Shown in pieces: positions 12,001 through 27,750 of a stretch of DNA of 64,000 nucleotides. The translations under genes and the position numbers were made by a program. The notes below the pieces were generated by a model that was given only the letters and a program-made list of their open reading frames with translations, made no database searches and was not told where the DNA came from. Position 1 is the stretch's first letter, and the number at the start of each line of letters is the position of its first letter. Source of the DNA: Apostichopus japonicus. Lineage: Eukaryota; Echinodermata; Holothuroidea; Aspidochirotida; Stichopodidae. The DNA is taken from NCBI RefSeq assembly GCF_037975245.1, contig NC_092571.1, positions 913,501 through 977,500 on the forward strand. Direction: 5' to 3'.

Positions 12001-12166
12001 TGTGCTGAAATCTTGTCTTCGTCGATTCCGATGTAAACGCCAACCGAAAAACAAGTACAAGTTGGTTGAACGTGAAATAGTAGAAGATGAAAGCTGGCCA
12101 CCGGTAGGCCTCCTCACAGAAACTCATCCAGGGAACCACGCTGATATGGTAGATGAGTTTACGTGA
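1..12166 (+). CDS. ATP13A2: P5B-type ATPase, ATP13A2-like (3' part, 11 exons)
   Basis: Eleven exons join in frame into about 539 residues ending at a TGA. The joined protein runs from the end of the nucleotide-binding/P domain ([31 protein letters not shown]) through the hinge motif [13 protein letters not shown] to six hydrophobic segments and a basic tail. It resembles ATP13A2 more than ATP13A3: [33 protein letters not shown], the CLRRFR basic patch and the closing [15 protein letters not shown] each have close ATP13A2 counterparts. ATP13A2 is known as a lysosomal/late endosomal polyamine exporter; substrate and location here are inferred from the family. The catalytic DKTGT motif and the first transmembrane segments lie upstream of the window. 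Exons: 1-97, 1067-1191, 2381-2565, 5140-5256, 5608-5687, 5776-6025, 6690-6762, 9431-9581, 10426-10598, 10892-11076, 11981-12166. All introns are GT-AG and the phases match. Confidence 0.93.
98..985 (+). repeat. 71-bp minisatellite carrying a splice-donor copy
   Basis: The array starts directly at the donor of ATP13A2 exon a. The first units are diverged, with some length change. From about 409 to 940 the 71-bp units are almost identical (period seen at 481, 552, 623, 694, 765, 836 and 907). Each unit holds CAAGGTACATTATTG, nearly the same as the authentic exon-intron junction CCAAGGTACATTACTG, so about a dozen decoy donors sit in the intron. Confidence 0.95.
1067..1191 (+). CDS. ATP13A2: ATP13A2 exon b
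   Basis: The exon follows a TTTTTCTGCTCTCAG acceptor. It encodes [20 protein letters not shown] and ends with IRTVMVTG, the P-domain stretch leading into the TGDN motif. The donor GTTAGT is reached in phase 1, and the next exon completes the glycine codon. Confidence 0.92.
1275..2190 (+). repeat. 24-bp minisatellite rich in acceptor-like sites
   Basis: The basic unit is about 24 bp (CAGTCCAGACCTGTTACTTTATTC), with many one- or two-base variants and some shortened units, over about 0.9 kb. It lies in the intron between ATP13A2 exons b and c. Each unit places a pyrimidine-rich run directly before CAG (TTACTTTATTCCAG), so it looks like repeated 3' splice sites. Confidence 0.93.
2381..2565 (+). 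CDS. ATP13A2: ATP13A2 exon c
   Basis: The exon completes [18 protein letters not shown] and continues into a less conserved insert, [15 protein letters not shown]. Acceptor TTGTTCTTAG and donor GTAAGT are both good. The last codons (NYQV) resemble the first codons of the next exon (HYQV). Confidence 0.92.
2688..2947 (+). repeat. 103-bp tandem repeat, left part
   Basis: Units recur at 2688, 2791 and 2894 (period 103 bp). Each contains a block ending CAGTAAGTATAAACAGCATG, which includes a donor-like GTAAGT. The array is split by the transposon at 2948-4756 and resumes at 4757. Confidence 0.92.
2948..4756. mobile_element. Non-autonomous hAT-like transposon, 1.8 kb
   Basis: The left end reads TAGTGTTGCGCCGATAAT and the right end, read on the other strand, TAGTGTTGCGCCGATATT. 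The element is flanked by a perfect 8-bp direct repeat GCAGATAT at 2940-2947 and 4757-4764. A terminal TAGNG-type end and an 8-bp target duplication are hAT hallmarks. Both ends carry sub-terminal repeats of ATATCGGTATCGG type. No transposase-like reading frame is visible inside, so it would need a partner element to move. A GC-rich block at about 3360-3520 may be a nested insertion. Confidence 0.88.
3360..3525. repeat. GC-rich block with inverted repeats inside the hAT element
   Basis: The stretch is much richer in G and C than the rest of the element. It contains GTGTTCGCCCAGCGAACAC, an 8-bp inverted repeat with a 3-bp loop, then several GGGG/CCCC blocks that can pair. It may be a nested repeat or a structural part of the element; no boundaries with target duplication were found. 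Confidence 0.4.
4757..4990 (+). repeat. 103-bp tandem repeat, right part
   Basis: This is the continuation of the array seen at 2688-2947, with the same 103-bp unit, starting with the duplicated target GCAGATAT. It decays by about 4990, ahead of ATP13A2 exon d. Confidence 0.92.
5140..5256 (+). CDS. ATP13A2: ATP13A2 exon d
   Basis: This 39-codon phase-0 exon encodes [20 protein letters not shown] followed by LLPK, matching the 'GKSF.VI..HF.DL.PK' signature of P5B ATPases. It has the acceptor ATGTTTTCAG and the donor GTGAGT. Confidence 0.93.
5257..5607 (+). other. ATP13A2 intron with a 13-base G run
   Basis: This short intron has no coding signal. Its only notable content is a run of 13 G at 5328-5340. 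Confidence 0.8.
5608..5687 (+). CDS. ATP13A2: ATP13A2 exon e
   Basis: It encodes [20 protein letters not shown], the P-domain ARMAP..K segment that lies just before the GDGANDC hinge in P5 ATPases. The donor GTAAGA is in phase 2. Confidence 0.93.
5776..6025 (+). CDS. ATP13A2: ATP13A2 exon f with the GDGANDC hinge
   Basis: This is the diagnostic exon. It encodes [17 protein letters not shown], where the two aspartates of GDGxND are the conserved magnesium-site residues of P-type ATPases. It continues through [19 protein letters not shown] and ECVP-like [15 protein letters not shown] into the M5 membrane segment ([18 protein letters not shown]). The donor is GTAAGT. Degenerate copies of this exon's last 40 or so bases, donor included, recur in the intron that follows. 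Confidence 0.95.
6026..6485 (+). repeat. Degenerate tandem copies of exon f 3' end plus donor
   Basis: The end of exon f (CAGTTTGTATCTGTAGTCAT, then CTTGTACTGG before GTAAGT) reappears in the intron. At 6221-6260 the copy reads TCTGTCTGTAGTCATATTG then TACTTG before GTAAGT. At about 6340-6375 a copy ends TGTACTTG before GTAAGT, and at 6440-6480 a copy ends TTTTACTAG before GTATGT. The bases downstream (CAGTAACATAACAGTAACAC) are repeated as well. The units are about 110-120 bp and diverged, and they are not coding. Confidence 0.85.
6690..6762 (+). CDS. ATP13A2: ATP13A2 exon g (M6 segment)
   Basis: It encodes [20 protein letters not shown], a near match to the M6 region of ATP13A2 with its conserved acidic residue in the membrane. 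Acceptor TTCCTTTCAG; donor GTGAGT in phase 1. Confidence 0.92.
6763..7320 (+). other. ATP13A2 intron, plain part with a TG-rich tract
   Basis: I see no coding signal or clear interspersed repeat here. A short TGTGTGTTTGTGTGTGTGTG tract lies at about 7265-7290, just before the 106-bp array. Confidence 0.6.
7330..8075 (+). repeat. 106-bp tandem repeat
   Basis: The motif GATATGATTCA recurs at 7400, 7506, 7612 and 7718, giving a period of 106 bp, with about seven units in all. Units include GTTAGTGACAGAGTATTAG and ATTAATTCAAGAAGTTAGTA. A 67-bp foreign piece interrupts one unit at about 7891-7957. Confidence 0.93.
7891..7957 (+). mobile_element. SINE-like 3' tail inserted in the 106-bp array
   Basis: The inserted piece contains TTGTTAAGCGCATTGA, then TTTTGCGCTATTTAAGCACC and a (TAA)n tail. 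AAGCGC...GCGCTATnTAA followed by an ATT/TAA tail is a form widespread at the 3' ends of marine-animal SINEs. It breaks a repeat unit cleanly, with ATTA on both sides as a possible short target duplication. The 5' part is missing. Confidence 0.6.
8076..8610 (+). other. ATP13A2 intron stretch without recognisable content
   Basis: AT-rich sequence between two arrays. I see no exon, RNA gene or clear repeat here. Confidence 0.55.
8620..9395 (+). repeat. 28-bp minisatellite
   Basis: Units of about 28 bp, of the form GATTTGATTTAGTAACACTATAATTGAT, repeat with substitutions and small indels over nearly 0.8 kb, ending about 35 bp before the acceptor of ATP13A2 exon h. Confidence 0.93.
9431..9581 (+). 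CDS. ATP13A2: ATP13A2 exon h (M7 segment)
   Basis: It encodes the M6-M7 loop ([13 protein letters not shown]) and a hydrophobic segment ending [12 protein letters not shown] followed by a membrane span and a QPW motif is typical of P5B ATPases. Acceptor TCTTTTGCAG; donor GTAAGC in phase 2. Confidence 0.92.
9722..10290 (+). repeat. 34-bp minisatellite
   Basis: Units of 34 bp contain CTCAAAGTATGTTACCTAGC and TGTAACATTCC (CTCAA at 9896 and 9930, for example). About 16 units lie in the intron between ATP13A2 exons h and i. The first unit has CAAGGTATATT, which looks like a donor; later units have CAAAGTATGTT. Confidence 0.93.
10426..10598 (+). CDS. ATP13A2: ATP13A2 exon i (M8 segment)
   Basis: It encodes a luminal loop with two cysteines, then [20 protein letters not shown] and SKGPPYRLP, the P5B 'ENT.VF..SSFQY' signature. 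Acceptor TTGTTACTTTTAG; donor GTAAGT in phase 1. Confidence 0.93.
10738..10792. mobile_element. SINE-like fragment
   Basis: TTTACAAGTTACCTCGCAGG and CCATTTATATACCTGTGTG match, with few differences, the sequence at about 56041-56085 in a PLOD3 intron, where it is attached to a tRNA-like head. It is a truncated copy of the same family, next to a 10-base G run. Confidence 0.6.
10892..11076 (+). CDS. ATP13A2: ATP13A2 exon j (M9-M10)
   Basis: It contains two hydrophobic segments, one ending [11 protein letters not shown] and the other [17 protein letters not shown], consistent with M9 and M10. The acceptor TTGTCTTTCAG follows a long T-run; the donor is GTAGGT in phase 0. Confidence 0.9.
11077..11980 (+). 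other. ATP13A2 last intron
   Basis: No coding signal was found. It contains C-rich runs at about 11333-11360 and a G-rich run at about 11704-11721. Confidence 0.6.
11981..12166 (+). CDS. ATP13A2: ATP13A2 last exon and stop codon
   Basis: It encodes the end of M10, a basic patch ([16 protein letters not shown]), then [15 protein letters not shown] and a short acidic tail, stopping at TGA 12164-12166. The order CLRR - basic - acidic - WPP is that of the ATP13A2 C terminus. The acceptor is TTCATTTCAG. Confidence 0.9.
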   Translation, partial: AFIVDSNVLKSCLRRFRCKRQPKNKYKLVEREIVEDESWPPVGLLTETHPGNHADMVDEFT

Positions 12167-15100
12167 AACCAGAAAAGAAAAAAAAAGACTTCTAGCCACA
12201 GTTTATTTATTAGATGCCTTTGTCTTTATCATTTTGTCATTGTTCGATACAGGTGGCAAATGTCTACAGTGGAATTACTACCTTCCTTACCGGTTTTGAA
12301 TCTCTGGACATACAATCAGCGTCCATTACCTAGTTGGTTATGGTGTTCGCATATAAAGCGGGAGGCTTGGGTTCGAAGTTTTTTCACTGTTTTGGATTTT
12401 CCAACCCACTACAATTTCAATTATATATATGTATTTATAATTGACAACTTTCACTGAACTCCACAACTTTACGTATATGTTTGCACGGTTACAATACAGG
12501 GTTTTAACATTGTAATGTTTTATGAGGTCTATTGTAACTAGTTACATGTTAAATAACACTTGGAAATAGATTTAGTGACTAATTATCTTCACATGAAGGG
12601 AGTGGCTTTAAGTACATATGCTCCACCTATGTGTAATTGCGCTTTAATATTAATATTGTTCAGCACAGTGTGGCCGTGATTACCTTCTGGCCATGTGTAT
12701 CTACATGATTAAAATTTAATAGGCAGTGGCTTAATCAAGTTGTGTGTCTATGAACCTGTAACAGGGTGTGGCTCACTGTTGCTGCACAAATATTCTAAAT
12801 ATTTAAATCAATCGTTTCACATTTAAATCAATCCTTTCACAAATTAGAGATGAAAGATATATCTGTGATATATTGACAGTTGACTTATTATAAGATTGTA
12901 GTGAATCCGTTGAATAAGATCCTGCATAGAGAAGCCATATCCTTGATTAAAGTAAACTGGTGATGTGTTATGAGAGATTTTATAAACAAAGAAGGTAATG
13001 TTAGGAATGGACTTGTCCTGGCCATAAAATGTTGAAATTGTTAAAATTTGAAAGTATAATTGGACAAGAGGAATATAATGTATTTAGGAGAATATTGCTT
13101 TAATGAATTGGATTGGCAGAGGGGATGTGGCAACCCCTCCCAAAGCTACAATATAACCCATAATTCTCTTTGACATCTTGTAATTTTGAGCATGGCTACA
13201 AGTATGTTATGCTATGATCCTGCTTCCCGTCTGGTTTAGATACAAGAGGGGTGGGTCACTTTAGGTCTTGGCTATAATGCAAATGTGAGTTCATATATAA
13301 ACAGCCTATCAATAACCACAAACCATGCTGAATATCCAATTTAAACAATAACAACTGGATGTCACAACTAAAATTTCAACAGGTCAAACATGTTTGTTTT
13401 ATATCAGTTTAACTGGTTGTATCTTATTCTTCTGAAATAACTGTTGATATTACATTTGAATTTCAGGGCTCTTCCAAAGTTATTAGTAGTGTCATATCCA
13501 TAGGATGTTTTATGTGAAGGGAGTAATAGATTAATTATTATGTAGTGCGAGCCTTCTGAGTTGTCATCAGTTTGGGTTAAACTGAAAGTTTGGCGAGTCC
13601 ACATTTAACCTTTATTTTTCAGGTAGGCCTAGACTTGATCCTTTAAAGGCATTGAAAACTCGCCCCAAACCGTGTGCGGCCATCTGAAAAAGTTAACTTT
13701 CTGCTGCTTGCAAGTGACGTTTTGTTCGTGTCCCTACAAAATGCAGACAGTAATGAAACGTGATACCTTAATTGTTATCTTTAGCTGGACCTGAAATGTT
13801 CATCGCTGTATCGTTTGTATACTGTGCTGTGGGTATTGACTGCAGCTGTATGTACTGACTGTACACTAGTGTCTAATTACTGATGGTAGCAAGCTGTGTG
13901 TGTACTTTCTGGGATCGATGGTAGTGTTTAACACTTCTGTTACACCTCATTCGAAACTAGGTCAAATTACCGGCATTAGACGTTTCTTTTTGCGCGAGTC
14001 TTCACACCCTTTAACAACCCAAATCACCAAAGGGTGTTGACAGTAGAAGTACCTGTGCAGGCACACACAGACTTGTGATAAAAATATCAAAGTAGTCTCC
14101 TTCTGTTCAAAGGAGTTCCAAGTTAGAATTTATTTTTACCAAACCATTTCCATCTTTCATAAGTATTAACAATTTTAAGGTCACATTTGTTGAACAATTG
14201 AGGTATCCATCCTATTAAAATGTTAAGGCTGTAATGATTCAAATATGTTAGAAGTAAATTTTGTGTACTTTATTTGCCGAGAGATTGGCTTCGGTCAGCT
14301 TGCGAGTCTACAAGCCTCCATGGCTTCTTTCGCGAGTTCCTGCTTGCGGGAAGATCACATATATATACATATATATACATATTTGTGACAGTATGGTTTG
14401 ATTCTCGACATATGATGTCAATAGAACGCAATTAAATCAACAAAAATCAGTTTGTATGGTATTCAACAGATCAATGCAGATGCTTCTTGCATCAGAAATT
14501 TGACCTGATAAGTTAGACCGTTGTTGAGACAGTGTCTATGCAGTACTTGGCTAGATCGTTGGAAGAGACAGATGCAGTACTTGGCTTTCGATATCCTATG
14601 ACACGGACAAGCCCAACAAGTATCCTAGCCAAAGCTTAACCCTTGAACATATCTATAGAATAGACAAACTAGCAACATGCTAGACCTAGCCCTTATCGAT
14701 ATTGTATTACACCTTGGCATATTTAAAGCTAACCACGGACCGCCTTTGCAACTGTCATTCACATCGCTTTCATGACAAACTGCTTCTAAACATTATCAAA
14801 CAGTATCATTTAGGACTATGTCAAATGTAGGTTACAATAATCTCACCAGCCTAACCTGTTCGTTTAAATGCTAGGTCCTAATTATACTACCTAACACTGT
14901 AACAGTTAGACCTAAGCCTAGAAAGCAATACCTGGCAGATTTATTATTATGATGAAATGTGTGTAAAACCGTTGTTTTTGTCTTCTTGATCAGGCCTGCT
15001 CCACGAAAATTCTCCTTCATTGCTGCTATGTCATCGTCTATTCTGACAGGTTAAGACCATTTTGACCTGGGCAATACGATGGGTGATAAATTCAGTACTG

Positions 15101-15960
15101 TGCTTCGTACACACAGTGTACAGGGTAACTGCTACTACTAGTTGAGTGAAGTTTTCCAAGTTTAGCATTAGGTTTAATTTCAGTCGTTCTTTGTAGTGAT
15201 CAATAGAGATGTGTAAGAAAGTACCATAGGATATGATTTATAAATTTACTATTTTTGACCATGCAATATATTTTGACCCCCCCCACCCGTTGACGTGAAT
15301 GGTTAGTACCTACATAGTACATTTAGGGTAGTATGTTAATAGCCTCTGTTTTGGTGGTTCTAAATTTCAAGGATGACAGTTATTGAAGGACCCAACTTGG
15401 TTAGAAAACCTCATCCAGAAACAACTTATCACTGTGCAATTAAGTGTAAATGTTGATAAGGGGGAAAAACATGTGATGCAATTATTGAATGTTCTTGGTT
15501 ACCTATACATATTTTTGTAGTTGGAAATAATCATAACTTGCAAAATTGTCGCTACAAATAGGCCAAACAGGTACTGAAATTATTCAGGATGTTCCTAATT
15601 ATTTATGGATATTCCAGGGAAATTTAATGGAATCAAGACTGCCCATGGAAATCAGAACATCTGGTAACCTTCAATAATTGTGATATTTTCTTTACCCAGG
15701 CTCAGTTTGTATTAAAGAAAGGCTTCCCAATTTCTTGATAAAATCAATGCAACATGTGAAAATTTGAAATTCACTAGATAAGATAATTGGGATTCCCAAC
15801 GATGATCGGAGCAGTGGGACCTCTGTTAATTAGAACCTTTTCTTTCAGTTGGCAAATTCAATGTTTGAGGATAGCTCTTCTGAAATATTCCATGGATGTC
15901 ACTTACTACTGAATATTACTCATAGGTGGCTTCTAAACAACACTTCAACAGGGTGGGTAT
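12167..15960. other. Region between ATP13A2 stop and GNB1 3' end
   Basis: ATP13A2's 3' untranslated region must begin here. A possible ATTAAA poly(A) signal lies at 12708-12713, but the true end cannot be fixed. A SINE-like piece occurs at about 12320-12400 and a TATATA/CATATA tract at about 14361-14390. Between 13000 and 15960 I see no convincing exon on either strand. Confidence 0.5.
12320..12400 (+). mobile_element. tRNA-derived SINE head (probable)
   Basis: TACCTAGTTGGTTATGG resembles an A box, and GGGTTCGAAGT about 40 bases on resembles a B box. AAGCGGGAGGCTTGGGTTCG between them has the usual tRNA-like spacing. No full tRNA fold or intact acceptor stem is evident, so it is more likely a SINE head than a tRNA gene. 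Confidence 0.5.
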
Positions 15961-15969
15961 TTAACAGTG

Positions 15970-15975
15970 TTTATT
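15970..15975 (-). terminator. Candidate poly(A) signal for GNB1
   Basis: TTTATT on the plus strand reads AATAAA on the minus strand. It would give a 3' untranslated region of about 3.8 kb. Closer AATAAA candidates exist at 17223-17228 and 18596-18601, so shorter transcripts are possible. The choice cannot be made from sequence alone. Confidence 0.35.
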
Positions 15976-18900
15976 AATGACAATATAACTACAAGACCAG
16001 ACTAAAAAAAATACAAACACTATCAAATTTTAAGACCAAAGTTCTTTAATTACGATCAACCCACATGGTCCAGTACAGAAAAAAATGAGTTGACAAATTG
16101 TGAGAGACTATTACAACACACACACTCCTGTTCACTGGGTCCTCTACAGTACTACAAAAACAACTACATCTATTTAAGCATTCAAAATTTTTGTCTTGTA
16201 CACGATTAATTATTATCATCATTTTTATACACTTTGAAATATAGAATGATGGCAATTGAGTGCATTGGATAGACCCTTTCAAGAAACAGGCAAGCTGTTC
16301 AAGGGCCTACTTTGCCCCCTTCGACTAAATAAGTGGAAATTTTAAAACAAAATAACAAAGTTGTCATCCCTTGACACTTTTCTTCCAAAAAGATAATATC
16401 AACACAAAACTTAATAAGCTTTTCATTGCAAAAAGTAACATAATTCCAGACTAAATATCAAATTTGAGAAAAATATGACAACTTCCAAATAATGTACATG
16501 TACTGAACTGCTATGAATTACACATATTTAAACCCATGTAACAGGTTAATGATGAGCCATACAACTTTTTCCTTCCTTTCAAACAGCCAAAAATGTTTTC
16601 AAGAAAAGTTTTATCACATTTAACCAGTGAATAGCTTTTAGTTCATTTTTTAATGACCAACCTTAAAAACCATTAAAGTGAATCAAGTATAAACATAGGA
16701 AAAAACATATTGGGTCTTATATTTTCAAGGTTGAAAGTCGTTACTTTTATTTCTTTTTTCTTTTCATTTTTAGTTTTTTTGAATTTCCCCTGAAATTCTT
16801 AATTTTTTCCTTTTTTTTTTTCCTTTTTTTTGTTGCAAAGGAGCACTTTACAGTGAAGCACTCAAACTTGAACAAAGCAAAAACATATGACAAGTAGTAG
16901 TACACACCTAATAAGAAATGCATATACACTGGCTGCTTGCACCAGGGACTACTATCTTCAACTGATGATGCTGGTTTTATATGAGAGAAACAGCTTGGTG
17001 ATACTGCCCAGGGCTATTGGTTCTCAGAGGGCTATGGTAGTGGTACTCATATACAATACACCATATAAATGCTTCACAAGAGTCCCCAGCAATAAATCCA
17101 GGTTCTCTAAAAGGATTACTAGAGATTAAGGTTTAATCACTACTACATTCTACACGTTGGAACCAGTAGGGACTACTGCACAAGTCTTGATGGGATTGAT
17201 TAATACTATCAGCTGCTGCTACTTTATTGCAGTTTTTTTTCTTCTTTCACTTCTCATGAACTGCAACTAGCAGCAGGCATAGGAGTGATAGGTTTGCTGA
17301 TCAAGGGCAGATCTTACCTCATCATGAAACCCTTTTCACTCCAGTATCTATTTCAGATGAAGAAAAAAAATATCCATAAATATCCAGTTCATTTGACAGA
17401 GCTGTGAGCCAGTAGAGCCCAGGGTGCCTTGCAAGCATTTCTAGAAAATTGTACCGAGACATGGTGAAGATAAGACCATAAGACGATGCTTTGTGGTGGG
17501 TTGACCAAAGATTAAGGTTTGTAACATTTACAAACTGACGATGTAGCATCCTCATATCTTGCACCCGACTACAACCCTTAAAAAAGTTGTGTGTGTGTTT
17601 GTATATATTTTTTGGGTCTTAGTTCCCTCTCCTGGCTTCAAAGGTTACAGTTAAATGACACACAAAAAAATCACTAATCAAATCAGAACTGGTAGGTGGT
17701 GTTAAACAAACAGTACATAAAAAGGGCTTTCTCTTTAGGTGGGGAAGGGTCCTACATGATCATATTCTTGTCATTTCACGTATCAATGATCCTGAGCTTG
17801 TAAAGTTTTAATAACGACCATCTGATGGACTCCGGTGCTGTGGCAGTTTCAAAATCCTTTGTTCAACCACATAAGCAATCCATTGTCTGAAGAGCTACTA
17901 TATATAATTACCGAATGAGACACTACTACTACTACTGCTGCTGTAGCAAAACAAAGATCAAAGCTTTGCCAACATGATCCTAAAAGAAATACAAAATTTT
18001 GAGTCCACTGCACACTGCTGCTATGGCACTAAGGTGGGTCATTGCTGCCAGCTACAGAGGTTTTAACTAGAGTTCTTGGTATGTGGGGCACAGATCAGTT
18101 TGACTGCACCCACCAGAAGACCTACTGCACTATGGTGGGTCACTGCTGCCAGCTACAGGTTTTCACCAGTTCTTGGTTTGTGGGGTACAGATCAGTGTTA
18201 ATGCACCCACCAGAACACCTACGGCAATATGGTGGTTTATTGCTGCCAGCTGCAGAGGTTTTAACCAGTTCTTTGTGGGGCACAGATCAGTTTGACTGCA
18301 CCCACCAGAAGACCTGCTGCACTATGGTGGGTCACTGCTGGGTTATGGGATACAGCTCACTCACTAATAATGCTACTATCCCTTCCTGTCAGCAGAAAGT
18401 CATCCTTTTTACTACATAGCTTATGCTGCTGATGCCAATCTTTTGCAGCACCATTACTACAAGGTGAAAGCCAAATAGCTCTTAATGCTGAAAATGCAAA
18501 ACCAATTTACCAAGAAACCCACCAACACACATTCCACTCAGTCATCCCCCCTCTCTTCCTCACCTTGAAGAAAATAAAAACTTACTTTAAATAACTTTAT
18601 TCAACAGTTACCAGCAGAACTATTCCCTCAAATAGGGATCATTCCTTCTGTATTGTAAAACTTTTGTATGCCACTATTTTTTTTAATTATTACCAATTTT
18701 TTCAATTTTTTTTTCAATTTTTTTCAAATTTTTTTGGCTTTGATATTTAAATACTGGAGTAAGTTTCCAACTATGGATATTAACATTGCACTATTATGTT
18801 TGAAACGAAATATAAATGTTATCATGCTAAACACAAGTCTCAAACAGAACAATTTCATGCCAAACCTTTCATCATCAGACACCTACCAAATACGAGCGTA

Positions 18901-19742
18901 TTGAACACATTTATGGCTTGCTCAATTTGCAAACATTCAATCCCCTTCAAATTATTTCCCTCCCTGATCCCCCCACCCCCCTCACCTCATGCAACACACA
19001 AACCTTCACTTTCCTGTGTGGAGGCATCTGCACATCCACTTACTTCACAACTATACTGAGTTTCAGACAGGCTTGACTCCCACATTAATGAAAGAACAAA
19101 GCCATTTGATAACCCCATTATATGACTAGCATTCTGTACGAATATTGAACAATTGAAAAAAAAAATAAGAAAATGTCTATGAAGGAAAAAAAAAGAAGAA
19201 AATGTTTGGCCTTTTGTAACTTAGGGAGAGATAATATGCAAGCTGCAAATGTTTGATTGCTGCAGACATGAGAAGGTACAGTTGGTCATCATTGTCGTCA
19301 TCATCGTCATCATTATCATCACACAGAGAAAACACAAGTTGAGAGATATCCCTCTCCCCTTTGTAGTAAAGTTACTCCCTACGAATTCACTCATGTCCAT
19401 GTCATATTGCTTGTCCAAATAGTCAGATATAGCTGCTATTCAGTTTGACATAATACAACATGAATTCCATTTGTGAGCACTCAGTAAACAGCTTCTGATT
19501 GTCCTTCGCTTCTGTGAAGGTTTATAAGGGCCTTGGCAGAATATGGCATGTCTACCGTCGAGGCCACATATTAGGGGGAGGGGGTCAATACCCCCTTATC
19601 CCATAGCTGCTACTGTTGCTGCATCATTGCTTTTCTCTGGTAGTCATCAAGTCCTGTCCCCCCCTCCCATTTGAACATTAGCTATTGTATAAGGAAAAAA
19701 CCTATGGCGGCTGAAACAACAAAGGTGGTGCTGGAGGCATTA
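15976..19742 (-). other. GNB1: Probable GNB1 3' untranslated region
   Basis: This is the sequence directly after the GNB1 stop codon, read on the minus strand. It has no coding pattern and no exon of another gene that I can support. Three AATAAA hexamers on the minus strand would allow alternative ends. A degenerate tandem repeat lies at 18000-18345. The upper part is the most likely to be transcribed; the lower limit is uncertain. Confidence 0.4.
18000..18345. repeat. About 98-bp tandem repeat, four units
   Basis: Four diverged units of about 95-100 bp share TATGGTGGGTCACTGCTGCC, CAGCTACAG and GGGGCACAGATCAGTTTGAC. They lie in the probable GNB1 3' untranslated region. Confidence 0.85.

Positions 19743-27750
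<8,008 letters not shown>

Noticed and set aside
1-12166. Assignment of the first gene to ATP13A3
   Set aside because: The WPP tail occurs in several P5B ATPases, but the M6 segment, the RPPG loop and the CLRR basic tail are closer to ATP13A2 as I remember them. A phylogeny would settle it.
12320-12400. Functional tRNA gene
   Set aside because: A and B boxes are imperfect and no acceptor-stem pairing or full cloverleaf is visible; a SINE head is more likely.
18042-18419. Open frame of 125 codons
   Set aside because: It is formed by the 98-bp tandem repeat in the probable GNB1 3' untranslated region and shows no family similarity.
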